NCBI GenBank assembly: GCA_021234155.1
Contig: JAJEKV010000057.1
Span: forward strand, 5,611,821-5,675,820
DNA from: Isoetes taiwanensis
Taxonomy: Eukaryota > Streptophyta > Lycopodiopsida > Isoetales > Isoetaceae
DNA length: 64,000 nucleotides
Direction of reading: 5' to 3'
Shown: positions 53,420-64,000 of the stretch, piece after piece
Layout of the letters: every line of letters starts with the position of its first letter
Numbering within the stretch: position 1 is the stretch's first letter
Made by a program: the position numbers and the translations under genes
Notes under the pieces: model-generated
The model's database searches: none
Told to the model about the DNA's origin: nothing
The model's input: only the letters and a program-made list of their open reading frames with translations

Positions 53420-55680
53420 GGTTATATATAATTAGAGCATGCAAAAATAAATTTTAAAAAGAATCCTTATGTCTTTAAACTTGTGATAGCAGGCAAATAT
53501 TTGGGTAAAGAGCTTCAACAAAAGCAAACAGACTTAAGCTAGCACAATGTTCCAGATGCTAGAAGTTGTTAGAGTAGAGCTGAGCTGGATAACGAAGAGT
53601 AATCTTGCACTTTACTCCAATCCATCGTATTGCTAAAATACCAGTAAGACATGCCCTAGAAAATCATTTGATGCGCATCGATTCTTACATGATTCAAATC
53701 ACGGTTGTTGAAATGCATATGCACAAAAAGAAACAACAAAATTATTCTACATACCTTCTACCTTAACGCATTTCTGGTTCCAAGGAAAGATGAAAAATAT
53801 AGCTTATCCTCAGCAAATACCTGCACTGGCTTCAATATACCCGGGCTGCTGGGTTTCCATTTTAATTACATTCTTTGATTGCAAGGCTATGTGTTATGGC
53901 AACGCAAGAATCATGCAGACCATGTGATTGAACATTTGGTTTTTGCTCTGCAGAAAAGCACGCAAGACAACAGAACAGATATTAAAATGTGCACAATACA
54001 CAAAGAGAAGGTACGAACATGCATACGGACCCAATCTTCCCGATCTTCATAGAACCGAGCAAAAAAACGTCTGAGGCAGAGATTCCTTGCTACTGCAAGT
54101 TGCAGATATCGGAATCCAGAGGGCTTCACTATTACCTGTAATGGGCCAGGCCCATCGTCGCCATGTGCCTCTTTCTTTCTGCTTGAGGTAGAACAGATAG
54201 GAAGGCGAGGAAGACCAAACGCAGAATCTGCCGAGAGCTCTACAAAACCATTCAAGCTTTAATCCGGAAGGCCGAGGAAGAACGACGCAGAAGGAAGCAA
54301 AAAATCGAGATGTAGAAGCCGTAGAAGCCATAGAAGTCTAGCGGTGATGTTTCTTGAAAAAAAAGAAGGTAGACCGCCAATGCGACCAAATATTCCCCCA
54401 TGCGGGAAAGGGAACGCCGCATGCGGCGTTCCAGGCACGATTACCAACACCTTCCCATTTTAAAAAAGAAGATAACTTTTAACCGAAAATAGAAGTGAAG
54501 TAGTAACTGAAATTGTAGTATATTAAAAAATTGAAGCTAAAATCTTGATATTCACATGCAAAAATTACAGTGTTTTTAAAATATTCAGTTATGCGCAAAT
54601 GTGTGAAGAGTGTAGAGAAGGATCGAGCACGAAAAACAACGATGAGAGCTCTTTGATCCAAAAGGGTCAACAAATATCTTGTTTTCCCTGTGTCTTAGAA
54701 ATTAGCAAAATTCTCTTGTTTAACTAGCGGAGTTAGTAGCGAAAGAGGCATACTATGTTCTGGAATAGACTTGCTATTTTGAAATAGCAAAACAGAAAAT
54801 AATATCAAACCCTTTTTGTATTCTGGAATACACATCCTATTTTGGAATAGTGAAAGGAAGAAACAAAGCAACATTAACTAGGTTTTTTGGCATTTTCTAT
54901 TTATTTTAATGACCTTGCGATTTATTTTTATTTTTTGTTTTATGGGGATACAGGATCATGGTTCTAAATAATAAGAGGATTTATTTTATTTTTTTTGTTG
55001 TGGGGACTAGGGATACTGGATTATGGTCCCAAATAATAGAGGAAAATATATTCTGGAATACACTTTGTATTCCGGAATACGTTTCTATCTCTCTTTCTTT
55101 TTCTGATTTTGCTAAGGCGGTCTTTTTGTGGAGACTACGCGCTACAATTTTACTATGGTGATGGCTTTGGCATTGGTGCTAGCTACAGTTTAAGGCATGG
55201 CGCTGGCAATTTTGTCTTTAAAGTATATTTGTCCATTTAGGGTTGGTAGAAATGCTCGTTGAACTCATTTAGGATGGGAATTGGTCGTTGAACTGCTCAG
55301 ATGCAAACTGCTCGTTGGTAGAAATGCTTAAGATGAAATGAGATGGATAAAATGAGATGTTTAAGAAACTGCTCGGATGCTGGATCTGCTTGGATGCTTA
55401 GATGTTGGATGCTCGAATGCTGGATCTGCTTGGCTAAGCAAGCAAGTCCCGGTTTAGAAAACTTGAAAAAGGTTGGCTTTTTATTTCTCTATTTTGCCTT
55501 GTTGTCGGATCTATACAATTCAACTGTGTCATAGAGCTTAGATTTGGAGCAGTTGTTAGCCTAAAGTTTCATCAGATGCATAACCTGCAATTTCTGTCAT
55601 ATTTTGACTCAGTGTTGCAGCTAAGGTAAATATAGAAGCCTCGATGATGCTGATGCAGTTTTCAGATCTTGCTGCATATG
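53420..55680. other. Intergenic; short repeats only
   Basis: No gene recognised. 54750-55090 has scattered TATTCTGGAATA / GTATTCCGGAATAC palindromes related to the minisatellite at 57.8 kb. 55370-55440 has a small GGATGCTGGATCTGCTTGGA-type repeat. Confidence 0.55.
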
Positions 55681-55689
55681 CACAACAAA

Positions 55690-56760
55690 GATTGAGTCAT
55701 GAGGCTCCTTCAGAAAATGCATGATGATGCATTGAACCCAAACAAGGCCACTAAGCGATCGTGAGTGTTCTACATGCCTGTATTTTTAGCAGTGAACATG
55801 AATCAAATATTTTTCTACACAACAAACTGATTGACATGTATTTGAAATGTGGGAGCATAGAAGATGCTTTGAAAGTATGGGCATGAAGGACATGATATTC
55901 TGGAATGCAATGACTCTCAGAATACTCCCATCACAATTATGGTATAGAGGCACTTCATCTGTTTGACCAGGTATATAATAAAAGTATAACTCCAGATGGA
56001 TTCATCCATAGCTCTGTACTCAATGCATGTAGCAAATTGGCAGCTCTTGAAAAGGGCAAACAAATTCATGCTTCCGCTATGACAGCTCACTGTGCATCAG
56101 ATTACTTTGTGTCAAATATGTTGATCATATGTATGCTAAGCGTGGAAATATGAAAGCTTCAGAAGTAATGTTCAATGGCATATTTACACATGATGAAATT
56201 TCTTGGAACAGTCTAACTGGGATATGGGTTGTCTCGGGATCATAAGACAAAAGCAGCCACCTTCGTTGCCATTCTTAATGCATGCACATGCACCTTAGCT
56301 AGAGAACTTCATCTGTTTGACCAGGTATATAATAAAAGTATAAATCCAGATGGATTCATCCATAGCTCTGTACTCAATGCATGTAGCAAATTGGCAGCCC
56401 TTGAATAGGGCAAACAAATTCATGCTTCTGCTATGACAGCTCGTTGTGCATCAGATTACTTTGTGTCAAATATGTTGATCATATGTATGCCAAGTGTGTG
56501 AAATTTCTTGGAACAGTCTGACTGGGATTTGGGTTGTCTCGGGATCACAAGACAAAAGCAGCCACCTTCGTTGCCATTCTTAATGCATGCACACGCACCT
56601 TGGCTAGAGAATGTGGTAAATGGGTGCGATAAAGATGTGATGGAGGCTTTGTATTTAATATGATGTCTTGTCGGGATACCATATTATGGAATACAATGCT
56701 TGGAGGATACACACATGATGTTGGAGGCAAAGAGATGTTGGCATGCTTTTATTAACAGGT
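55690..56760 (+). pseudogene. PPR pseudogene with internal ~330-bp duplication
   Basis: Pieces across frames: NIFLHNKLIDMYLKCGSIED, IEALHLFDQVY, PDGFIHSSVLNACSKLAALE, KGKQIHASAMTAHCASDYFV, AATFVAILNACT, and later FNMMSCRDTILWNTMLGGYT. These are PLS-class PPR motifs (organellar RNA-binding proteins). The stretch from GACCAGGTATATAATAAAAG to ..GTTGATCATATGTATGC occurs twice (about 55970-56140 and 56321-56490), and AAAGCAGCCACCTTCGTTGC follows each (56251 and 56554). So about 330 bp were duplicated. Multiple stops and shifts show it is dead. Nothing connects it with the PPR fragment at 18.1 kb other than family. Confidence 0.85.
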
Positions 56761-56769
56761 CACGTTTTG

Positions 56770-57780
56770 AAATGAATGAACTCAGGATCATGCAAGTGTT
56801 TGACAATGGAAGATCCAAGACTACTATGAATGTAATCAAGTTATTGCAGAATCTGTTTAACTGCAAAATCCTTACCTTATCCTCCCCTTCTTTTGTGTAA
56901 CTAGCAAATACACCAAAGCAGATTGATCATATGCAAGCCTCTATTCTATTATCTATTACAGATTTTAAACCCCACAATAAGATCCTTTCGAGATAGTTTA
57001 AGAAATGTTCACTTGAATTCCAAAAGTGGGTACTAAAAGAAACCCACAGTGATATATCAGGAAAAGGAACCTCCAAATTTGTTTTTTGGCAGCATCATAT
57101 TCTTTTTTTTTTTGCAGCATCACGATCGTTTTCGTCCTCCCCCCTTTCCCAGCAATGGGAGGATTAGGATTTGTGGATTGACACGGGAATGGACCAAGGG
57201 AATGAGGAAGGATATCTTATGTAAAAGCTTTGGGCGGGAGACCACAGTTTTTCATTGCTGCTAGAGCATTAGGTAGTTGTGGCCTCTGTTGATGAATGAA
57301 CAGGCCCATGGAGAGCAAACAGACCGCCCTCTAATGGGTAGGCTTGTTACAGAAAGAAATGCAAAAACATTTTGATAACATGACCGCCCTCTAATGCGTA
57401 GGCTTGTTACAGAAAGAAATGCAGAAACATTTTAATAACATGATGTATTAAGAATATTTTGTCTGCATAAACATTTTAATGACATGGTGTATTAAGAATA
57501 TATTGTCTGGGTACAGATCAACATAAGATCATCTTTATTATAAATGCATACATCATATGGTAGTCCAGTTTTAACAAATAGGCTGTACAAATAGGCTTTT
57601 GAATAAGACTTACCCATGTTTAGCAACACTGTCATGTGCAAAGATAGTGTTCAGATAACTAGACATATGACATATTTTTTTTGATTGAGCCTAAGCTTAA
57701 GAGGCATCCCAATTGGCAACATACAAGCCTTTACGATATGTTTCAGATAATGAGTACAACCATTAACAAGATAAGAATGA
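56770..57780. other. Intergenic, with a 60-bp tandem duplication
   Basis: No gene recognised. ACCGCCCTCTAATG(G/C)GTAGG begins at 57323 and 57383 (60-bp period, two copies). A further ACATTTTAAT(A/G)ACATG..GTATTAAGAATAT motif is repeated at about 57430 and 57475. Confidence 0.6.
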
Positions 57781-57790
57781 ATGCAAGGGA

Positions 57791-58040
57791 TTTGTATTCT
57801 GGAATACATGAAGAGTGTGCATTTGTATTCAAGAATACAATAAGAGTGCATGTTTGTATTTCGGAATACAATAAGAGTGCACGTTTGTATTCCGGAATAC
57901 ATTAAGAGTGCGTGTTTATATTCCAAAATACAATAAGTGTGCACGTTTGTATTCCGAAATACACTAAGTGTGCAAGGTTCTATTTCGTAATTGCATAATA
58001 GTGCACAAGGTTCTATTCTGGAATCTGTTCTGCACCTCTT
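57791..58040. repeat. 31-bp minisatellite with a palindromic core
   Basis: About eight units of 31 bp starting TTTGTATTCCGGAATACA and ending AAGAGTGCACG or similar (starts at 57791, 57822, 57853, 57884, 57915, 57946, 57977). The most regular units contain the perfect palindrome GTATTCCGGAATAC. The last two are degenerate. Because 31 is not a multiple of three and stops are rare in the unit, a long spurious reading frame exists on the minus strand. Confidence 0.88.
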
Positions 58041-58239
58041 GTCTTGTGGGAAAAGGGGGATAGAGACTTGAAAGCAAGTAGAAGAACGAAAGTTCCAACT
58101 AGAATCCCTATAAATCCCAATGAATGCGGCCGCCTTGTTAAGCATGGCAACTGTGGCCCTATAGTCCTGGCTTATGGATTTTGGGGGGTTTAAGTCAGGT
58201 ATGGACGTGTGCCGCCATGATCCGCTAGCTATCCACAGA

Positions 58240-60350
58240 ACCATTGTGCTCCCAAAAGGGACTTATCCCATTCTTGCCTCATCCGATTGCCCTAGTAGCA
58301 TATGCGCTTGTTTCATATATTATAAATTCTCTGCCTATTCTTTTCTTCCTTTTTAGACTTCCTATTCCTATTCTTTCTCTCTTTATATTCTATATACTTT
58401 TATCTCTATGTTCTTTCTCTATCAAATCTCTCTCTTCACATTGTATTATGCGCAGAGGAATCAATCAGAAGTACACGCACTCGCACAAGCACGCTTAAGG
58501 TGCAAACACTCAACTATGGACCATATATTCACATTGGGCACCTTGATAAAAGACAACAGAAACAGATGACAGTATCTATATTGCTGCTTTATGGACTTTG
58601 CTAAAGCTTTTGACATGGTCTCCAGGAGAGAAACTATAGGAAAGATTGATACGGTTGGGAGCCCCGCCCAGGAGTTACATAATGCTATATACAGGCCTAT
58701 TATGCCCCCTCTTAGGAATAGTTATCAACGATAGTATTATAGTCTATCGAGGGTGCCCAGTCTCTCCTACGTTGTTTGGGTTAAACATTGACTAGCTTGA
58801 GGGTTGGCTTGCACATCATACAGGTTGAGAGGCCATACTTTCTCATCATATCATCCGGCAGCTAATATACGTGGATCTCTTAGCCTACATCCTAGCGAGT
58901 ATGCAGCAACATCTGGATGCCTTGAGCAGTTTTTGATAGACTACTAGAATGCGCGTCAATTTGGCCAAAACCAAGGTTCTCTTGGTGTCATCCTTGAGGC
59001 AATAGATGGAGCCTTGTTTCACTTACCAAGGTCAAGATGTAGAAGTGATGCAAACATACAAGTACTTGGGAGTGGAGTCTACTACTACCACCACATATTG
59101 GGATACTTGCATCAGGTAACAATAGGCTGGAAGGCTTTTTATATGATGCAGAACAACTGTCACATAGCAGAGCTTTGCAACTGGTCACATAAGCCACACT
59201 TGGTCAAAGTGTAAGGGACCCAATACTTCTGCATGGAGTGGAAGTATAGGGTTACTGATATCATTTGCCACTTGGAAGAATTTGGAATGGGTACAGGCCT
59301 TTCTGCCCCAAGCACTTGGAGTCATGTCCACGGTCCTATATCAAATTTTTTTTTTTGCAAGAGACTGACTTTCTCCAAACCTCGCCTACACATGACCATG
59401 GGTCCACAACATCTTAAAGCCTATTGGAATAAGAAACAAACCATCTAGTTCTCCAGATGGAATGTGCAGGAACAAGATGCATAGAAGTACAGAATAATGA
59501 GGATTTAAAATCCCTCACACAGTATCTGGATGCATATTCTAAGTAAGCTTTGGGATAACAGTGCTTTGGAGTTAGTAAAAACTGTCCACTACAAAAGCCA
59601 AATTAATCCTACCCTTGTAAGGGGGCCTGCTCAAGGTGTAGGGGAGCCAATACTTCTGTATGGAGTGGAAGGTTAGTGATATCGTTTGCCATTTGCGAGG
59701 ATTTGGAATGGGTACATTCTGACTCGAGCACTTGAAGTCATGTCCACGGTCCTATATCAAATTCTTTTGCAAGAGGCTGACTTTTTGCTTATGTAAAAAG
59801 CTGCTCTGGAACGTCGCACCATCTACTGTCAAAAAGTGGTCAGCATGGGAGATTCCCACTTTCCAAACCTCGCCTAGACATGACCATGGGTCCACAACAT
59901 CCTGAAGCCTGTTGGAATAAAAAAAACGAGCCATCTGGTTCTCCAGATGGAATGTGCAAGAACACAAGTGCATAAAAGTGCAGAACAAGAGAACCATTCT
60001 TTTAATATATTGATGACATAGTTCTTTAAAAATAAAAATATCTCAGTATATTTCTAAATAAGCTTTAATGCTTTGGAGTTAGTAAAAACTTTCTACTACA
60101 GAAGCCAGATTAATCCTACCCTTGTAAGGGGGCCGCAATGATAATTCAAAACACATTTACCCAATCATAATTTGCCTTAACCTAATGGATTTACGGTCAT
60201 ATCACGCAAAATTATTTTAGATGAAGAACCTCAGTTGCCATATCCTGAACTTAAGGTACTTCACATAAGTTTTTTGAAAAAGCATACACTTTTGAGGACT
60301 CAAATATTGCAATTTTGGTTAAGTGGAAATATACATCACCAGAGGCGCAA
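58240..60350 (+). pseudogene. Decayed LINE in the second copy of the ~2-kb block, with internal duplication
   Basis: Starts with the same pyrimidine-rich leader as at 48.4 kb (58330-58440), then LINE pieces: STMDHIFTLGTLI, a broken RQGCP..LFGL, PCFTYQGQDVEV-like and YGVEVYY remnants. The segment with CAATACTTCTG(C/T)ATGGAGTGGA.. occurs twice (about 59219-59630 and 59648-60130), so the RT C-terminal part is duplicated in tandem. The block continues past the LINE into sequence shared with 49740-49975 and 50330-50390. Confidence 0.78.
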
Positions 60351-61240
60351 CTTGGGTTCTCAAGATGGATCTTGATAAGACTACCCAGACTTTATGGAGC
60401 AACACCAAGCGCTCACCAACAATAATGCAATCAACGCCAACTCTGAAGGTGAGAATGTTCTCTGCGGACTGGTAGATCTAGGAGGGATCATAAAAGGGGC
60501 TATTTATATTATGCATCATAGAAAATGGGGGAGCATGCAGGCATGGTAGAACGCGTTCATCTACGGCTACTATAGAAGTTATGCCATTCCTTACTCCAAG
60601 ACGAAGAGCCAGCCCTAGGCATGCTAGGATGTTTGACATTACCTAGTTTGCTTCACGCTTAGGCTATGATATATTTGTGAACTGTTATGGCCTGCAAGTT
60701 GCAATTAATTCCATTTAAAATCACTAACCCTCATTAGGCACTTGAATCCTTTTTAGTTTGCACACTTTCCTAAGTCACAGCATGCATTACTTTCAGAGTT
60801 TTGAAACGATCAGCTTGGTTGTGCATGAAGAAAAATATACCTGCCATAAAGTTGAAGAACCATAGAATCAAAGGAATCAACAGCAAGTAGAACCTTTATT
60901 CTGCAAGCTCTAGCTGAATGAAGAAAAGGGAAAGAACCCATTTAGTCGGCACAATTTTTTGTTATATATACCAAAAGGCAAAGAGGAAGAGAATATACAA
61001 AGAGCACAGAGACTAGATCTAAGCATTTTCAATCCAGCATTGCCATGTTGGGCATATGCAACAATCATTACAGTCAAGAAAACAAGGCCTGATTCGCTAA
61101 TTTGTCAAAACATGCATTGTTATTTTGAATTTTCCATCACAAATCAATATCTGATTCACCAACTTCATTGTGGATACACTTTCCGAACTCAATAGTTCTA
61201 TGCTGTGACAAACATTCCAAGTAGCTAAGAATGTCATTTT
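60350..61240. other. Intergenic, nothing recognised
   Basis: No convincing gene. A gene-like GC level occurs at 60400-60520 but no family is evident. Confidence 0.55.
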
Positions 61241-61400
61241 ATCTTAACCTGCTTTTTGCATCCCCATAAAATAAATTAAGAGCCAAAAAATCTTCTTTCG
61301 GTACATTTTATGTATATATCCTCCACAAAGGTGTTCCCCAAGACAAGGTTCAAATGAAGTAGGAACCAAATATTCCAATTGTGAAGAACCATCATTCTTG

Positions 61401-61465
61401 AGAATAGAATAGAATAGAATAGAATAGAATAGAATAGAATAGAATAGAATAGAATATAGAATAGA
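61401..61465 (-). repeat. (AGAAT)n array forming the 3' tail of a LINE
   Basis: Eleven perfect AGAAT units at 61401-61455, then a shifted partial unit. On the minus strand, which is the strand of the adjoining LINE, it is an (ATTCT)n tail after ..CAATAATGTCT. Some LINE clades end in short tandem repeats in place of poly-A. Confidence 0.8.
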
Positions 61466-64000
61466 CATTATTGTCCCTTGTGCCCTGAGGCCACTGGACT
61501 TATATAGCATGGGCGAGCTCCCTAATGGGTGCTACTAGCACATCACGCTGGTTTTATTATAGCCTTTTCTGAAGGCTTCCTTTTTTCTATTAATACCGGC
61601 ATCCCGCTTTGAATCGGCATCATGGCCATGCAGTGATGCGTCGTTATCAATCAGCTTTAAGCTGAGCATTTCTTGGGCAGCTATGACTCGCCTCTTGGGC
61701 GGCTCATATCACAAGCCCTTTTTCTTTGTGTACTTCCCGGTGTCTGATCGTCATCTCATGTATTGCATCTGCCAGATCTCTCATTGTTTCTGCCCTTATC
61801 ATCATGGTGTGTACTGCCTGACCCCATCTTATGTTTCTGTATTTGTTTCTGATGTCTCTGTATACTGGGCACTCATTGAGCAGGTGATTCTCATCCTCCA
61901 CTCTCCCAATGTCACAAATTCTGCATACCTGGTCATCTTTCTCTACTCTCCCCCATCTGTCCTTTTCAATTCTTAGATCATGGCTTCCCATCCTGAATCT
62001 CGCTAGGACATCTCTCCTTGTTTTTCCTAACAGATTATCTCAATACATCTGTTGTCCTATCTGCTGTTCTGGATTGAAGACTGTCGTAAGCCAAAGTGTC
62101 TTGGGTCCTGTGTGTTTTTGCAGCCATGCTCGCGTAGCCTTGTCTGTCCAGTCCTCATTCCATTTGCTTTCATTTACCAGGTCGCTCAGGTTCATCCCCA
62201 TTTCTCTGGTCCACACTGCCAAGTCCTTAAACCATCTACTGCTCGTGATGATGTGTGATTTTGCTGATTTGCTGATTGCAATGCTCGATAATTTCTTTAG
62301 TTTCCCACCTGCATTGTCTCTTATTAGATATCTAATAGTCTTCTCCCATGCCCTCACCTCCATTGGTTTTACGCCTGTCTCGTGATATACTATGGTACAT
62401 TAGTGGTGTGTTTGTTCTCGACTTAAATTCTGTTTATGCCCAATCGTCAAGATCCCTTCCTGTTTTTTCCATTTCTTGTCTGTTAAACCCGATCCCCAAG
62501 CTTCAGCCCCATATAGCTGCGTCGTCACGACCACTGCACTGAACAAATAGCATTTGATCTCCCAGTCTATTATTCTACTTTTATTACATAAAATTTTCAT
62601 ATTAAAGTAACTCCCAATGGCTGATTGGAATCTGGCATCTGCACCTTTAGCCCATTTCCCTGTGCCGTGTGCGTCATACCCCAGATATCTATATACTCTG
62701 TTGATTCTTCTAGTTCTGTTCCCAAATACCTAAATGGTCTGTGTCTGTTCCTATTACCGAAGATGACTATTTTGGTCTTTGTAAGGTTTACTGTTAACCC
62801 TGTCCTTTCGCAGAAGATTTCTAGTAACTTCAGTAATCTGTGCATTCCTTTGTTTTTTGTGGCCATCATGCTCAGGTCATCAGCATATAACATGATGGGT
62901 ACCTTGGTGTCCCCTAGTGTAGGGGCATCCATGTCCCCTTGTTGCTCTGCTATGAAGTCTTGTAATGCATCTATGTATATTTCGAACAATGTTGGGAATA
63001 ATGGGCACCCCTGTTTGACTCTCGTGTCGCAGTTTATTGCCTGTCCCTCCTCTTCCATTTTCGCATATACCTTGTGATACATTCTTGCAATTGCTCCTAC
63101 CATGTCTCTTGGTGCGTGCATATCTATCAGTCTCTGTAGGAGCTTCTCCCTCGGGACTGTGTCGAAAGCCTTCTAAAGTCTACAAAGCAGCATACTACTT
63201 TCTTCCCCTGAGTTCTATTCTGCTCTATTAATATCCGAAGGGTTACTAGATGATCAGTGGTTGAGTGTTCTGGCCTGAAGCCTGCCTGTCCCTGTGCCCT
63301 CATGTTTCCTGTTTTTGCCCATTGCTTCAATTTGTTATCCAGTACCTTTCCAAACCATTTTGCAAAGATGGAGCTCACGATTATTGTCCTGTAATTTCCA
63401 GGTTCCTGTCTGCTCCCCCCTTTGTGTAGAGGTATGACCCTGTTGTAAGCCCATCTGTCTGGGAGCCCCGTCTGTATTATACCATTGAAAATGTCGGTAA
63501 CCTATTTCCCTATTGCAGTATATGTACACTTTAGCAATTCCACAGTCAATCCATATAAGTCTGGAGCTTTGTTGTTAGCCATCCTGTTTAGTGCCATCAT
63601 CACTTCCTGTACACTGAAACACGGTCTATCCATCTCTTGTAGTGCTGGTATTGGCGCTGGGGATGCCCCGGTCTTATATAGTTTCTCAAGGTATTTCTCC
63701 CATCCAGATGCTCCAATGCTGTCCTGTGTGTTCTCATTTTTCCTATTCCCCTGTCCCTTCCTTTTAATTCCTTTCCAGAAATTTTGGGGTTGTTTTTTTA
63801 GCAATTTAGCCAGTCCCCATTGGTGTTGTACCAAATTTTTGTTTCTCTTTTACTTTAGCATTCTTAAGTATACCGCCTTTTCTGTTTGATATGTCTCTCT
63901 GCCTTTATGCGCTCTGACTTTTTTTTTTGTTCCCTGCACTCTTCATCATACCATATTGAGGTCTTAAAGGCATTATTTCCCCTGGGCACTGTCCATTCCT
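61466..64000 (-). pseudogene. LINE reverse transcriptase, 5' end beyond the window
   Basis: Minus-strand pieces in order: FWKGIKRKGQG, ALNRMANNKAPDLYGLTVEL, AYNRVIPLHKGGSRQEPGNY, QAGFRPEHSTTDHLVTLRIL, VVCCFVDF (motif A), RVKQGCPLFPTLFEIYIDAL, IMLYADDLSMMA (catalytic YADD), GLTVNLTKTKIVIF, TTQLYGAEAWGSG, and a C-terminal zinc region CRICDIGRVEDENHLLNECP. It is related to, but distinct from, the family at 39.3 kb. The longest open piece is 62597-63121. At least four frameshifts or stops disable it. The endonuclease would lie right of 64000. The 3' end is the ATTCT tail at 61401-61465. Confidence 0.87.

Noticed and set aside
57651-58244. 197-codon minus-strand reading frame
   Set aside because: It is produced by the 31-bp minisatellite, whose unit cycles through all frames without stops. 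It resembles no protein.
61244-61510. Minus-strand frame rich in LFYSI repeats
   Set aside because: Translation of the (ATTCT)n tail, not a protein.

Overview
The window is nuclear DNA of a land plant. Its coding remnants are plant families: PLS-type PPR, DRP4-type dynamin, nepenthesin-like aspartic protease, GH3 beta-xylosidase and EF-hand protein. The codon-degenerate non-LTR retrotransposon relics recall those of ferns and other non-seed plants; the fern guess is an inference from general look only. Gene density is very low. One gene looks intact: a three-exon, two-pass membrane protein of unknown function on the minus strand (44950-46426). Almost everything else is transposon or pseudogene.

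Positions 1-29849 are one tandem duplication. Unit A (1-8554, its left end cut by the window) and unit B (8555-29849) carry the same sequence: broken copies of the membrane-protein gene, a LINE fragment, a minus-strand LINE (ORF1, EN, RT, zinc finger and a possible ORF3), and the 5' part of an aspartic-protease gene. Unit B is longer because it holds two elements missing from A. These are a 2,362-bp Helitron-like element (10056-12417, inserted exactly between A and T) and a 10,317-bp terminal-inverted-repeat element (14354-24670, 3-bp TTT target duplication, CACTA/EnSpm-like). Unit A therefore supplies the empty site for both, so element ends are known to the base and the order of events can be read: LINE insertion and decay, then duplication, then Helitron and CACTA-like insertions.

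The 10.3-kb element has 31-bp imperfect inverted ends and subterminal arrays of ACACGT/ACATGT motifs. It has no recognisable transposase and a cargo of a captured PPR fragment, a 19-bp GGCATGTT repeat array that flips strand at a perfect palindrome, a direct/inverted set of ~0.7-kb blocks, and seven hairpins that contain AAACCCTA. From 29.7 to 38.2 kb lie the protease pseudogene, an EF-hand pseudogene, a widely spaced inverted repeat (33.6/38.2 kb), a Helitron 3' end and a DRP4 GTPase fragment. From 39 to 44.7 kb are two decayed LINE copies (+) with a Helitron 3' end between them. The membrane-protein gene follows, then a Tourist-like MITE with a duplicated flank, another decayed LINE inside a ~2-kb block that recurs at 58-60 kb, a third Helitron end of the same hairpin family, a scrambled beta-xylosidase pseudogene, a PPR pseudogene with an internal duplication and a 31-bp minisatellite. 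The window closes inside a LINE on the minus strand (61.4-64 kb) that ends in an (ATTCT)n tail.
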